Assembly (NCBI GenBank): GCA_035942915.1 | Contig: DASZCR010000182.1 | Coordinates: forward strand, 1-7,058 | DNA: 7,058 bases | From: DASZCR01 sp035942915 | GTDB taxonomy: Bacteria; Acidobacteriota; Blastocatellia; Pyrinomonadales; Pyrinomonadaceae | Direction of reading: 5' to 3' | In this document: piece by piece, positions 1 to 6,380 of the stretch | How the letters are laid out: each line of letters begins with the position of its first letter | Position numbering within the stretch: position 1 is the first letter of the stretch | Notes under the pieces: model-generated | Database searches by the model: none | Told to the model about the DNA's origin: nothing | The model's input: only the letters and a program-made list of their open reading frames with translations | Position numbers and translations under genes: made by a program

Positions 1-171
1 TTCGAGAAAGAGCCTCACCTGCGCGAGCGTGTAGTTCTCGATGTCGCTTATGCGGTGGCCTGCGGCGACGAGTCGGTCAACGGCGGCTGCCCAGTGGTTT
101 GGCCGATGACGCCTTGCAGCGCCTCCCACGCCGGGCCGAGCGCCGCTCTGAACTCCTGCCCGTTCTGGAAG
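1..171 (-). CDS. -1 frame extension of the tail chaperone (T-like), partial at window edge
   Basis: From the slippery site the -1 frame reads at least 57 codons without a stop and leaves the window at position 1. It passes beyond the TAA that ends the short product (48-50). It has no convincing start codon or ribosome binding site of its own. Its later part reads NHWAAAVDRLVAAGHRISDI then ENYTLAQVRLFLE. This looks like real protein: amphipathic spacing, GC-ending codons and a YTLAQVxxxL pattern that I recall from T-type or downstream chaperone segments in other phages. The earlier residues after the shift are less protein-like. If frameshifting occurs, ribosomes would make a G-T fusion that contacts the tail tube protein through T. 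An independent gene starting at a GTG in this frame is the main alternative. Confidence 0.65.
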
Positions 172-527
172 AAAAAATCGAGATTCACACTGAAGACCGT
201 CGAGGCGAGTTTGACCGTCTCGGTCAGTTCCATCTGCTCGATCTCACCGACCATCAGGCCGCTGGCGATGTGCAGGATGCGAATCAACTGATCGCCGCCG
301 CGCAGCACCATCTTGAGAGGGTTGAACTCCTTGACGGCTTTGCCGAGGTCGTCAGTGATTTCGACGACGCCCGCATCGGCCAGCTTGTCGATGCACTTCA
401 GGACTTCGACGAACTGCTTCGTTCGGAAAGGCGTGATTGTGAGCGTTTTGCCGCCCACGATCACATCTTCCTTGACCTGTCCGAATACCTGCGCCAGTTC
501 GTCGGCGCTCTTTACTTCCTGTGCCAT
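48..527 (-). CDS. Tail assembly chaperone, short (G-like) product
   Basis: A 159-residue cytoplasmic protein starts at the ATG at 527, with GGAG about 8 bases upstream. It is not expected in the virion. In lambda the equivalent gpG and the frameshifted gpGT bind the tape measure protein and guide tube polymerisation. Features are VKEDVIVGGKTLTITPFRTK (a beta hairpin typical of these chaperones), a helical core with VEVLKCIDKLADAG and QLIRILHIASG, and a stretch VFSVNLDFFFQNGQEFRAAL. Its position directly after the tail tube, and presumably before the tape measure, is the lambda G position. A slippery TTTTTTC lies at residues 117-119 in the correct frame, and the -1 frame stays open to the window edge, so a longer product is expected. 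The residues after the slip site would belong only to the short form. Confidence 0.82.
   Translation of the reverse strand: MAQEVKSADELAQVFGQVKEDVIVGGKTLTITPFRTKQFVEVLKCIDKLADAGVVEITDDLGKAVKEFNPLKMVLRGGDQLIRILHIASGLMVGEIEQMELTETVKLASTVFSVNLDFFFQNGQEFRAALGPAWEALQGVIGQTTGQPPLTDSSPQATA
132..162 (-). promoter_or_regulatory. Possible frameshift-stimulating stem-loop
   Basis: On the minus strand, CGGGC (162-158) can pair with GCCCG (136-132), enclosing an inner stem GAGC/GCTC (148-145 with 141-138) around a 3-base loop. It begins 8 bases after the heptamer, within the usual 5-9 base spacer. The stems are short with an asymmetric internal loop, so this is only a suggestion. Confidence 0.4.
171..177 (-). 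promoter_or_regulatory. Candidate -1 frameshift slippery heptamer TTTTTTC
   Basis: On the minus strand the bases are T TTT TTC in the zero frame of the chaperone gene (codons GAT TTT TTC, residues 117-119). This fits the X XXY YYZ rule exactly. The -1 frame is open from 243 down to the window edge, so a slip here is productive. A possible stimulating stem-loop starts 8 bases downstream. Confidence 0.7.
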
Positions 528-578
528 CGTTTACACTCCGGGGCTTGGCTCATCCATCTCTTCCGACTCGCCGCTCAG

Positions 579-1376
579 TCAACTGTTGGCGTCGATGTAG
601 TCCCAACGCGCGAACCCGCCGAAGTTGGCGTCGGCCGCCTTCGTCAGGTCTTTCAGGATTTCACCCTGAATGTCGAACGAACCCTGCTCATCGTTGATGA
701 GCGCGATGAGTTGCGCCGGGTCGAAGACGATGCGATAGATGCGGAAGCCGATGCGCTGGTCGGTCGGGGTGCCCTCGGTGTTGACGCCGGCGAAGTAGAG
801 CGCGTACTCGTCGTCGTCGTTGGCCTCCATCGCCGTCACCACGTCCGTCGCGGCGTAGGAGTACTGCGCGCGGAACGGCTGCACGTAGGAGCCGAGATTG
901 AGGATGCGAATCAGACCGTGGCCGGCGTCGAGGACTTCGTAGTCGGTGCCCGCAACGAGCGTGGCCGGTGTCCCGGCCGAGTCTTTGACTACAATTGATG
1001 AAGCGCTCGGCTTCGCTAGTTGGACGATGGAGCCGACGATGAGGCCCGAGGGGAAGGTGTCGTAGGTCGAGCCGGAGTAACTGCCGGAGCCGAGCGCGAC
1101 CTTCTTGCCCATCAGGACGAGCGCAAGATTGTCCTTGCGGATGTCCTCGATGGTAATGGTGAGTTGGCCGCCCTTGGTGACGGTCTGCACCTTGTCGTAG
1201 AGGCGGTTGCCGGAGCGCGACTCCTTGTGCTTGCGCCGCTCGACGGTCGGCTTGACCTCGAACTTCGGCGCGTTGCCAATCATGAAGAGAGCGCCGGGCG
1301 TGCCGGTCGAATCGCGCTTGGCGAGAAAGATTTCGCCCTGCCCGCTGAAGTAGTTGCTGTTCAAAAGGTCTTTCAT
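579..1376 (-). CDS. Major tail tube protein
   Basis: This is a 265-residue protein starting at the ATG at 1376, with GAGG 5 bases upstream. It stacks in hexameric rings to form the hollow tube that conducts DNA. Features are YFSGQGEIFLAKRDSTGTPG near the start, IGNAPKFEVKPTVERRKHKE then SRSGNRLYDKV, and VTKGGQLTITIEDIRKDNLA then LVLMGKK. These follow the usual tube pattern of an N-terminal strand, a GN(A/C) loop, a K-x-S-xSG segment and a nearby helix. Residues about 105-180 (KPSASSIVVKDSAG, LVAGTDYEVLDAGHGLIRIL) form an inserted beta-rich region, with an FRAQYSYA closing strand. The C-terminal part (YALYFAGVNTEGTPTDQRIG then FRIYRIVFDP) returns to the tube core. It corresponds in position to lambda V. 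The next gene begins after about 51 bases. Confidence 0.87.
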   Translation of the reverse strand: MKDLLNSNYFSGQGEIFLAKRDSTGTPGALFMIGNAPKFEVKPTVERRKHKESRSGNRLYDKVQTVTKGGQLTITIEDIRKDNLALVLMGKKVALGSGSYSGSTYDTFPSGLIVGSIVQLAKPSASSIVVKDSAGTPATLVAGTDYEVLDAGHGLIRILNLGSYVQPFRAQYSYAATDVVTAMEANDDDEYALYFAGVNTEGTPTDQRIGFRIYRIVFDPAQLIALINDEQGSFDIQGEILKDLTKAADANFGGFARWDYIDANS

Positions 1377-1391
1377 CTCGTCCTCACTCCG

Positions 1392-1844
1392 TTAAGCTTC
1401 CCAAGGCGGCCGGCTGTATTCCACGACGAACGTCACGCGCACACCGCCGATGCGCTCGCTTTCTTTGTCAACACCCAGTTCGTCCGAGACGGGTAGCGTC
1501 CGGCGCGCCAGCCCTCCCCACTTGTCGTCCTTACCGATGCAGGCAATCACGTCGGCGAGAGCCGCGCGGGCGTTCGCGGCGTTCGCCGCTGCTACCGCGA
1601 GCACGACGATCGCCGTGATCTCCAGATGCCGGGTGTAAGTGCCGGAATTCTTGCCCTGCTCCGGGACGATGGTGTCCTCGATGCCGTCCGAGATGAGCAG
1701 CGCTGGCAGCTCTTCCTCGTCGAGGGTTTCGAGATACCACTCTCTGACGTTTGCGCCGACCTCGGTCTGGTATCCGTGCGCCGTCCTGATGGTGGCGAAG
1801 CGCGTCTTGACCGCCTCGACGATCTGCTGTCGTCTGCTGCTCAC
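1392..1844 (-). CDS. Tail terminator / minor tail completion protein (gpU- or gpZ-like)
   Basis: This is a 150-residue protein with a GTG start inside the stop of the preceding gene (GTGA overlap). It opens with a helix (SSRRQQIVEAVKTRFATIRT), then has REWYLETLDEEELPALLISDG and a hydrophobic beta strand (TRHLEITAIVVLAVAA). After an alanine-rich helix (NAANARAALADVIACIG), it closes with a strand pair ending GVRVTFVVEYSRPPWEA. This alpha/beta order, with the ELPAL motif and the closing VxFxVEY strand, is the pattern of tail terminators that cap the tail tube once it reaches full length. Lambda has both Z and U at this point and only one gene is present here, so it may cover both roles. The start of the tail tube gene follows after 15 bases. 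Confidence 0.72.
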   Translation of the reverse strand: MSSRRQQIVEAVKTRFATIRTAHGYQTEVGANVREWYLETLDEEELPALLISDGIEDTIVPEQGKNSGTYTRHLEITAIVVLAVAAANAANARAALADVIACIGKDDKWGGLARRTLPVSDELGVDKESERIGGVRVTFVVEYSRPPWEA

Positions 1845-2143
1845 TGCTTCCTCAACTGCACGGTCGAGACGCCCGTCCCGTCGTCGTCAATCTTGACGAC
1901 CCTGTAAACGACGGAGGAGATCGTCATCGTGTGCTTGTGTGTCACGCCGTCGAGGTCAGACGTCCGGCATTCGACGAACGGCACGCCCGCCTCGACGCCA
2001 GCATCAAGCACCTCGACCGCCTGCTGCGGCGTGTTGAAGATGACGTTGACGGTGCGCACGGTCGCGCCGGCTGCCGTCTTAATCGTCGCCTCGACAGCGA
2101 ACTCATCCAGGTCAAAGAACTGTGTAAGGTTTTCGGAGAACAA
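1841..2143 (-). CDS. Head-tail joining protein, lambda FII-like
   Basis: This is a 100-residue protein with a TTG start at 2143-2141, preceded by GAGAGG about 8 bases away; no in-frame ATG is better placed. The opening MFSENLTQFFDLDEFAVEAT, the central VNVIFNTPQQAVEVLDAGVE, and the end YRVVKIDDDGTGVSTVQLRK match the pattern of lambda gpFII-type attachment proteins. In these a short N-terminal segment is followed by a beta-barrel with a VDRVxxDDGG-like turn near the end; lambda FII is 117 residues. FII completes the head by capping the portal/W complex and forms the platform for the tail tube. The stop overlaps the next gene's GTG start (GTGA), which indicates translational coupling with the tail terminator gene. 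The family call is fairly sure from pattern, length and position. Confidence 0.8.
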   Translation of the reverse strand: MFSENLTQFFDLDEFAVEATIKTAAGATVRTVNVIFNTPQQAVEVLDAGVEAGVPFVECRTSDLDGVTHKHTMTISSVVYRVVKIDDDGTGVSTVQLRKQ

Positions 2144-2165
2144 ACTCCGCGCCTCTCGAAAAGTT

Positions 2166-2606
2166 TTACGCGATTAACTCCTGCGCAAAGCCGCGCAGGG
2201 TCGCGCTCGACGGCGCTTCTTCAGCGCGCGACAAGATGCCGATGGCCGAAGCGTAGGTGCCGGCCGCGCCGTCACCGCCTGTCAACGTCAGGTCGAGATA
2301 GCGCTTCCGGCCGTTGAGGTTGACGTGGATGGCGTAGAGCTTGTTGTCATCGGTGGCCGCCGGCAGTGTCGCGGGCGTGACGCTGAAGTCAGCGCCTTCG
2401 ACGTCCGTCGCTCCCGACATGTCGTCGGCATCCGACTCGCGCAGTTTCAGCGCAGCGAGCGCCACGTCGAGCGCGCCGAGGATGAGGACGATGGTGATGT
2501 AGCGGAAGCCGCGCGTGTCGATGGTCGCCGTCGTGAAAGCGGCGTTGTCGACGATGGCTCCCGGATTGGTAATGGCAACTACCTTCTGTGAAAGCGAATT
2601 GATCAT
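2166..2606 (-). CDS. Virion-associated protein, candidate capsid decoration/cement protein
   Basis: A 146-residue protein begins at the ATG at 2606 with a good GGAGAGAG ribosome binding site about 4 bases upstream. It has no transmembrane segment or signal peptide. It opens with MINSLSQKVVAITNPGAIVD, followed by many short beta-prone stretches (FRYITIVLILGALDVALAAL, KLYAIHVNLNGRKRYLDLTL) and glycine/alanine turns, which suggests a compact beta-sandwich. I recall similar proteins directly after capsid genes in other phages but know of no proven function. In lambda the nearby small proteins are D (decoration) and FI (packaging aid). A cement protein binding the mature capsid lattice fits the position and fold impression, but this is inference. 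The gene sits 22 bases from the FII-like gene. Confidence 0.6.
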   Translation of the reverse strand: MINSLSQKVVAITNPGAIVDNAAFTTATIDTRGFRYITIVLILGALDVALAALKLRESDADDMSGATDVEGADFSVTPATLPAATDDNKLYAIHVNLNGRKRYLDLTLTGGDGAAGTYASAIGILSRAEEAPSSATLRGFAQELIA

Positions 2607-2653
2607 GACTCTCTCTCCGAAAATTCTTCCGAACCTCTCCGGCCTGTTGACTG

Positions 2654-2687
2654 GCGGAAGGGTGAAATCAATCTTTCACCCTTCCGC
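2654..2687. repeat. 14-bp perfect hairpin just downstream of the capsid gene
   Basis: GCGGAAGGGTGAAA (2654-2667) pairs perfectly with 2674-2687 around a 6-base loop. On the mRNA it lies 29 bases after the capsid stop and 47 bases before the next start codon. The bases following the stem on the minus strand (CAGTCAACAGG) contain no T-run, so it is not a classical intrinsic terminator. A role in protecting the 3' end of the capsid message, or in lowering read-through, is an inference. Confidence 0.88.
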
Positions 2688-2716
2688 GTGATTCTTTGCG
2701 GTTGGAAGGTTGACGC

Positions 2717-4762
2717 TTAAGCAGACTTCGTAATCAGGCCGACGACGGGGCCGGGCTCACGCTTGGCAGCCGACGCGTCGGCGTTGCCGACGTCGTGCGC
2801 GTTGATGTCGAAGCGCTCCGTGCCCTTGATGGTCATCAGGTCTTCCTCGAAGTCCGTGTCGTTCGAGTCGGTGAGCTTGATGGTGATGCCGCGCCGGTCG
2901 CCGAACATGACGCCCTTCGCCAAGTCTCCGAGCAGGCACGGAATCTGACTGTTAGCCTCCGCCTTCGGCAGCACCTGTGCAATCTCTACCTGGTAGCCCA
3001 TGAAGGACTTGACGCGTGCGCCCTCGACCTCTGCGGCTGTCACGCCGCCGGCTTCGAGGATGATGCGCACCATGACCTCGGCCCAGAACGTCTTCGAGCA
3101 GAACCAGCGCGCGTTCGGCGTGTCCGCATACTGCGGAAGACGGCCGACCACCTTCAGGAAGTCGCCTCGCGTGATCTCGTCCCACGCGTTGCCGCTGGCC
3201 TCGACGAGGCCGGCGATGTTCGAAACCGTGCCGGAGAGCCCTTTGAGCTTGGGGATGACGCCCGTGATGCCGTGATAGTCGCTCGACCCGTCGCCGAGGA
3301 AGCCGCACTCGTCTTCGACGACGGTGAAGGCGTAGGCAATCTCGGAGGCGAGGTCATCGGCCATCGAAATCACCGCATCCTCTGAAAGCTCGTCCTCGTA
3401 CTTGGCGAGCACGCCCCACTTGCGCGCGTGCAACTCGACCAAGTCCCACGCCTTCTTCGAGGCCGCGATGCGGCGGCTCGACCCTTTCGCGCCGATGGGA
3501 TAGGCCGTCAACCCGCCCTTGCGCCGGGGGCGCTGCTTCTCATTCGTCGCCATCGGGACAACGTTGGCGAAGCGGCGGAAGACGCCGAACTGCTCGCGCA
3601 GGTCAATCATCACGTTCTCGAACTCGGTGGGGACGAGGAAGCCGCCCGACTCGTTGTCCGACTCGCTGTGCGCGCGCGAGAGCGCAATGCCATGGTCGCG
3701 GCAGAAGGTCTGTGCGCGCTCGCGCAGGCCGTCGCCGACCGAGCGTGCCATCGGGCCGGCCAGCAGGAACATGCCGAAGCGGTAGGCCGCCTCGTGCGCG
3801 CGCTCGCCCCGGAAGCTCTTGAGGCGGCCGACGGTGCGCGCGACGACGACTTCGCCGCCCTGGCGGGAGGCCGACGCCTGCGGGTCCTCTGTCGGTGTAC
3901 GCTGCTGCTTGGCGGAGGCTGCGCGCTTGGCCTTGATAGCTGCACGCACTTCCTCGATGCTCTTGCCTTCGAGCGCCATGGAGCGCGCCAGCTCCTCTTC
4001 GCCGTACATGCGGCCGAACTCGATAATCTCTTTCTCGTCCACTGCTGTGCTCCTCGTTTCGGTGGTTGGTTGTGCGGCGCGCTCTGCTCCGGCGCCAGTG
4101 TTGGAATCGTTGGAATTGGAATCGTCGGCCGACCCGTCGGCCTCGTCACGCTTGCACGCGTCGCAGCCCGCGCCCGCGCACTCGCAGGTGTCGCTTCTGT
4201 GCTCCGCCTCGTCCTGCGCACGCGCGTCGTCGTCATCATCCATCGAGCGGCCAACGCCGACTGAGGTGTCGCGCGGGATGGCGACGATGGAGTTCTCCAG
4301 CGGCTCCCAGTCATCCGTCTGGTAGACGGGGCCGTCGTCGTCCTCGCGCACCAGGTGCAGTTCATGCACGATGAGACCGACTGAGGCGTTGCGGCGAATC
4401 TTGTCCTTCACGTCCTGGAAGATCTCCTCGCCGAGCTTGCCCTTCGAGAAGCGCACCACGCCGCGCATCTTGTGCCCGTCGGTAGTGACTTCCTCGTGGA
4501 CGCCGATCTGCTTGGTGGCATCGTGGTCAAGAAGGAGGGGGCCGCCGTCTCTGAGGCGGCCGAGGCGGATGGCTGCCGGGGCGTGGTTGAGGATGAGTCT
4601 GCCGAACCAGTGCTCGATGGGCTCGTCGGAGGAGAAAGACATCTCGACCGTGCGCGCCTCTTCGTCAATCTTCATCTCGGCGCGCGAGAGTGGCAGCGCC
4701 CGCTTCAGCTTCTTGCCGAGCAGGCCGTCCATCTGCGCGCGTGTGAGCAGCTTTTTAGTCAT
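2717..4762 (-). CDS. Prohead protease / scaffold-like linker / HK97-fold major capsid protein fusion
   Basis: The gene encodes 681 residues from the ATG at 4762. The frame stays open upstream into the portal gene, but no ATG, GTG or TTG lies in the spacer. Residues about 25-172 resemble the HK97-type prohead serine protease (family U35): LLLDHD with candidate catalytic His80, NASVGLIV with candidate Ser127, and WEPLENSIVAIPRDTSVGVGR with an acidic residue near 153-156. Residues about 173-240 form an acidic, serine/asparagine-rich linker with four cysteines (193, 195, 200, 203). Residues about 241-285 are helical, with GRMYGEEELARSMALEGKSI then EEVRAAIKAK, like a scaffold delta domain. From about 372 (GGFLVPTEF) to the end is the HK97 major capsid fold, including an FLGDGSSDYHGITGVI region. 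The protease presumably cuts itself and the scaffold away during maturation. Such fusions are known in phages. No downstream separate capsid gene is present. Confidence 0.93.
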   Translation of the reverse strand: MTKKLLTRAQMDGLLGKKLKRALPLSRAEMKIDEEARTVEMSFSSDEPIEHWFGRLILNHAPAAIRLGRLRDGGPLLLDHDATKQIGVHEEVTTDGHKMRGVVRFSKGKLGEEIFQDVKDKIRRNASVGLIVHELHLVREDDDGPVYQTDDWEPLENSIVAIPRDTSVGVGRSMDDDDDARAQDEAEHRSDTCECAGAGCDACKRDEADGSADDSNSNDSNTGAGAERAAQPTTETRSTAVDEKEIIEFGRMYGEEELARSMALEGKSIEEVRAAIKAKRAASAKQQRTPTEDPQASASRQGGEVVVARTVGRLKSFRGERAHEAAYRFGMFLLAGPMARSVGDGLRERAQTFCRDHGIALSRAHSESDNESGGFLVPTEFENVMIDLREQFGVFRRFANVVPMATNEKQRPRRKGGLTAYPIGAKGSSRRIAASKKAWDLVELHARKWGVLAKYEDELSEDAVISMADDLASEIAYAFTVVEDECGFLGDGSSDYHGITGVIPKLKGLSGTVSNIAGLVEASGNAWDEITRGDFLKVVGRLPQYADTPNARWFCSKTFWAEVMVRIILEAGGVTAAEVEGARVKSFMGYQVEIAQVLPKAEANSQIPCLLGDLAKGVMFGDRRGITIKLTDSNDTDFEEDLMTIKGTERFDINAHDVGNADASAAKREPGPVVGLITKSA

Positions 4763-4763
4763 A

Positions 4764-4811
4764 AGTCGCTTGCGTTCGGCCCCGGCCTGCGGCCTCCGAA
4801 CGCAAGCGACT
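4764..4811. repeat. 16-bp perfect hairpin abutting the capsid gene start
   Basis: Arm AGTCGCTTGCGTTCGG (4764-4779) is perfectly complementary to 4796-4811. Between the arms, GGCC at 4784-4787 can pair with GGCC at 4791-4794 around a TGC loop, extending the fold beyond an internal bulge. On the mRNA the stem ends one base before the capsid ATG (4762-4760). No T-run follows on either strand, so a simple intrinsic terminator is unlikely. A GGAGG sits at the top of the stem (minus strand 4797-4793), about 30 bases before the ATG. No Shine-Dalgarno sequence lies at normal spacing, because the bases there are CGCAAGCGACTT. Confidence 0.9.
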
Positions 4812-4829
4812 ATGTCAGAAACGAAAGAA

Positions 4830-6380
4830 TTATTTTTTGAGGGGTGCTGGCTCGTCCTCGTCTTCGGGCGGTGTCGGCTTTTTTCCGGCCGCGCCCAACT
4901 TGACGCCCTTCTGCTCGATAAGCTTCTGTTCGCGTGCGAGCGTATCGAGCGTCTCCTCGAAGTCGCCGCCCTGCTCGGCCACCACATCGGTGCGGGTGTC
5001 GAGCCCGCCTTCGATGGCCGTAAGGTTCGCCTGCACCTCCTTAAGCGGGTCGATCCAGCGCCAGCCGCGCGGCTGGAAGAGCGGCTCCGACAGTCGCTCG
5101 TAGTCCGACGGTCGGATACGTAGCGCGCCCGTGAGCATCGCCGACCTCATCCAGGCGAGGAAAACGCGCCGGTTGAGGTGCTCGACCAGGAAGTTCTGCA
5201 GGCCGCGCCAGGTGTCGCGCTCCGATAAGAGCCCAATGCGTGCGCTGGAGTAGTTGACGCCTTCGAGGTCTTCAGCCAGCGAGAAATAGGTGACCTCCAT
5301 GCCGGCGGCGATGCCGCGCAGCACGCCTTTGATAAAGGAGGGATAACTCGTGTTCGGATGCGTCGGGTCATACTGCTCGAAGGTGTAGTTTTTCGGGATT
5401 ACACCGAACTGACCGGGGCTCGCGCTGTCCATCAACACAGGCTTGCTGGTCTCCTGTTCGCCCTCAGCGCCTGTGAAGCCTTCCTCCTCATCCGTCTCTT
5501 CCTTGAAGAAGCCCATCTTGCACGCGCCGACGCGCGCCGCGACCAGTTCGGCCTCCTCATAAGCTCCGAGAATCTTCAGCCTGGTAATGGCCGTGTGAAT
5601 CCACGGCACGCCGCGCGTCTGGTTCTCGTCGTCGGCGTTCTCGTCGTCGTGCAGAAAGAGGTGGATAATCTCCTCGGCCGGCACGCGCGTGCGGTAACGC
5701 GGCGTCGGGCTGTGGAGAAACTGGAAGTCTGACGGAGGAGGTGTCAGGTAGAAGGCGACAGGGCGGTCATCCGGGTCGAGTTCGACCGACATGACGACCC
5801 TATTACCGCCGGGCAGCCGCTCCGAGAAAGTCTCATCGAGCCAGTCAGCCGAGTAGAACTTCAGCGCGAAGCCGAAGGCGTTGTCGGCCGTTATCATCCG
5901 GAGGACGACTTCGCCGTCGCGCGCCAGAAGCGTCGCCGCCTTGCGCTGAATCTCTACCCATGAGAGCCGTCCCGAAGCCGAGGAGTTCTCGCAGTGGCTC
6001 CAGCGCTGCCACGCGCGCTCGACATGCCGGTTCAACTCCAGGTCCAACTCGCCGCGCTGATTGGCGGCGCGCGCCTGCAACTTCATCCCCGACGGCCCGG
6101 CGACGTTATTGCGAACCATCGAGAGAAACTTCTTGACGTAATCGTTGTTGCGCGCGAGGTCGCGCGAGCGGGCGCGCAGTCGCCTGAGACTGCGCCGCAG
6201 CTCGAAGTTGGCGGAGGTGTTGACCGTTGTGAAGTCGTTGGTCAGCCGATTTACCCGCGCTGCGTCGTAGGAGCGGCGCAAAGCGGCCTTACGGGCGCGG
6301 CGGTCTTCAGCGGCTTGCGCTTCGGCGCGCTCCTTGCGGATTTCGGCGAACGTCGGCAGTTCGAGATTTAGTGATAGCAT
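4830..6380 (-). CDS. Phage portal protein, lambda family
   Basis: This is a 516-residue portal subunit. Portals form a dodecameric ring at one capsid vertex through which terminase pumps DNA and to which connectors and tail attach. Recognisable features are the early basic segment RRLRARSRDLARNNDYVKKF followed by a VRNNVAGPSGMKLQARA stretch (residues about 68-105), which is the hallmark start of lambda-type portals. A central TRGVPWIHTAITRLKILGAY segment and the adjoining EEAELVAARVGACKMGFF complete the family pattern. Length is typical, since lambda B is 533 residues. The acidic-then-basic end (EDEDEPAPLKK) resembles other portal tails. The ATG overlaps the upstream stop as TGATG and has no strong Shine-Dalgarno sequence of its own, so it is probably translated by coupling to the connector gene. 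The stop at 4830-4832 is followed by a 67-base spacer containing a long hairpin before the capsid gene. Confidence 0.95.
   Translation of the reverse strand: MLSLNLELPTFAEIRKERAEAQAAEDRRARKAALRRSYDAARVNRLTNDFTTVNTSANFELRRSLRRLRARSRDLARNNDYVKKFLSMVRNNVAGPSGMKLQARAANQRGELDLELNRHVERAWQRWSHCENSSASGRLSWVEIQRKAATLLARDGEVVLRMITADNAFGFALKFYSADWLDETFSERLPGGNRVVMSVELDPDDRPVAFYLTPPPSDFQFLHSPTPRYRTRVPAEEIIHLFLHDDENADDENQTRGVPWIHTAITRLKILGAYEEAELVAARVGACKMGFFKEETDEEEGFTGAEGEQETSKPVLMDSASPGQFGVIPKNYTFEQYDPTHPNTSYPSFIKGVLRGIAAGMEVTYFSLAEDLEGVNYSSARIGLLSERDTWRGLQNFLVEHLNRRVFLAWMRSAMLTGALRIRPSDYERLSEPLFQPRGWRWIDPLKEVQANLTAIEGGLDTRTDVVAEQGGDFEETLDTLAREQKLIEQKGVKLGAAGKKPTPPEDEDEPAPLKK

Noticed and set aside
99..998. 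Plus-strand open frame of 299 codons spanning the chaperone and tail tube genes
   Set aside because: It crosses two well-supported minus-strand genes and the spacer between them, and its product has a biased composition with repeated valine/arginine/aspartate runs.
3428..4264. Long plus-strand open frame of 278 codons opposite the protease-capsid gene
   Set aside because: It mirrors a confidently identified minus-strand gene in GC-rich DNA. The translation is alanine/arginine/leucine-rich with no recognisable domain, so it is a codon-bias shadow.
4764..4811. Hairpin as an intrinsic transcription terminator
   Set aside because: No T-run follows the stem on either strand, and it would cut the capsid gene off from the portal gene within one apparent operon.
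4831..4838. A-run at the portal C-terminus as a frameshift site
   Set aside because: In frame it reads CTC AAA AAA TAA, preceded by C, so it does not fit the X XXY YYZ rule. I saw no reason for an extended product there.
4763..4987. Upstream extension of the protease-capsid frame by 75 codons
   Set aside because: The extension lies mostly inside the portal gene, is arginine/serine-rich without a domain, and passes through the intergenic hairpin. The ATG at 4762 gives the expected protease N-terminus.
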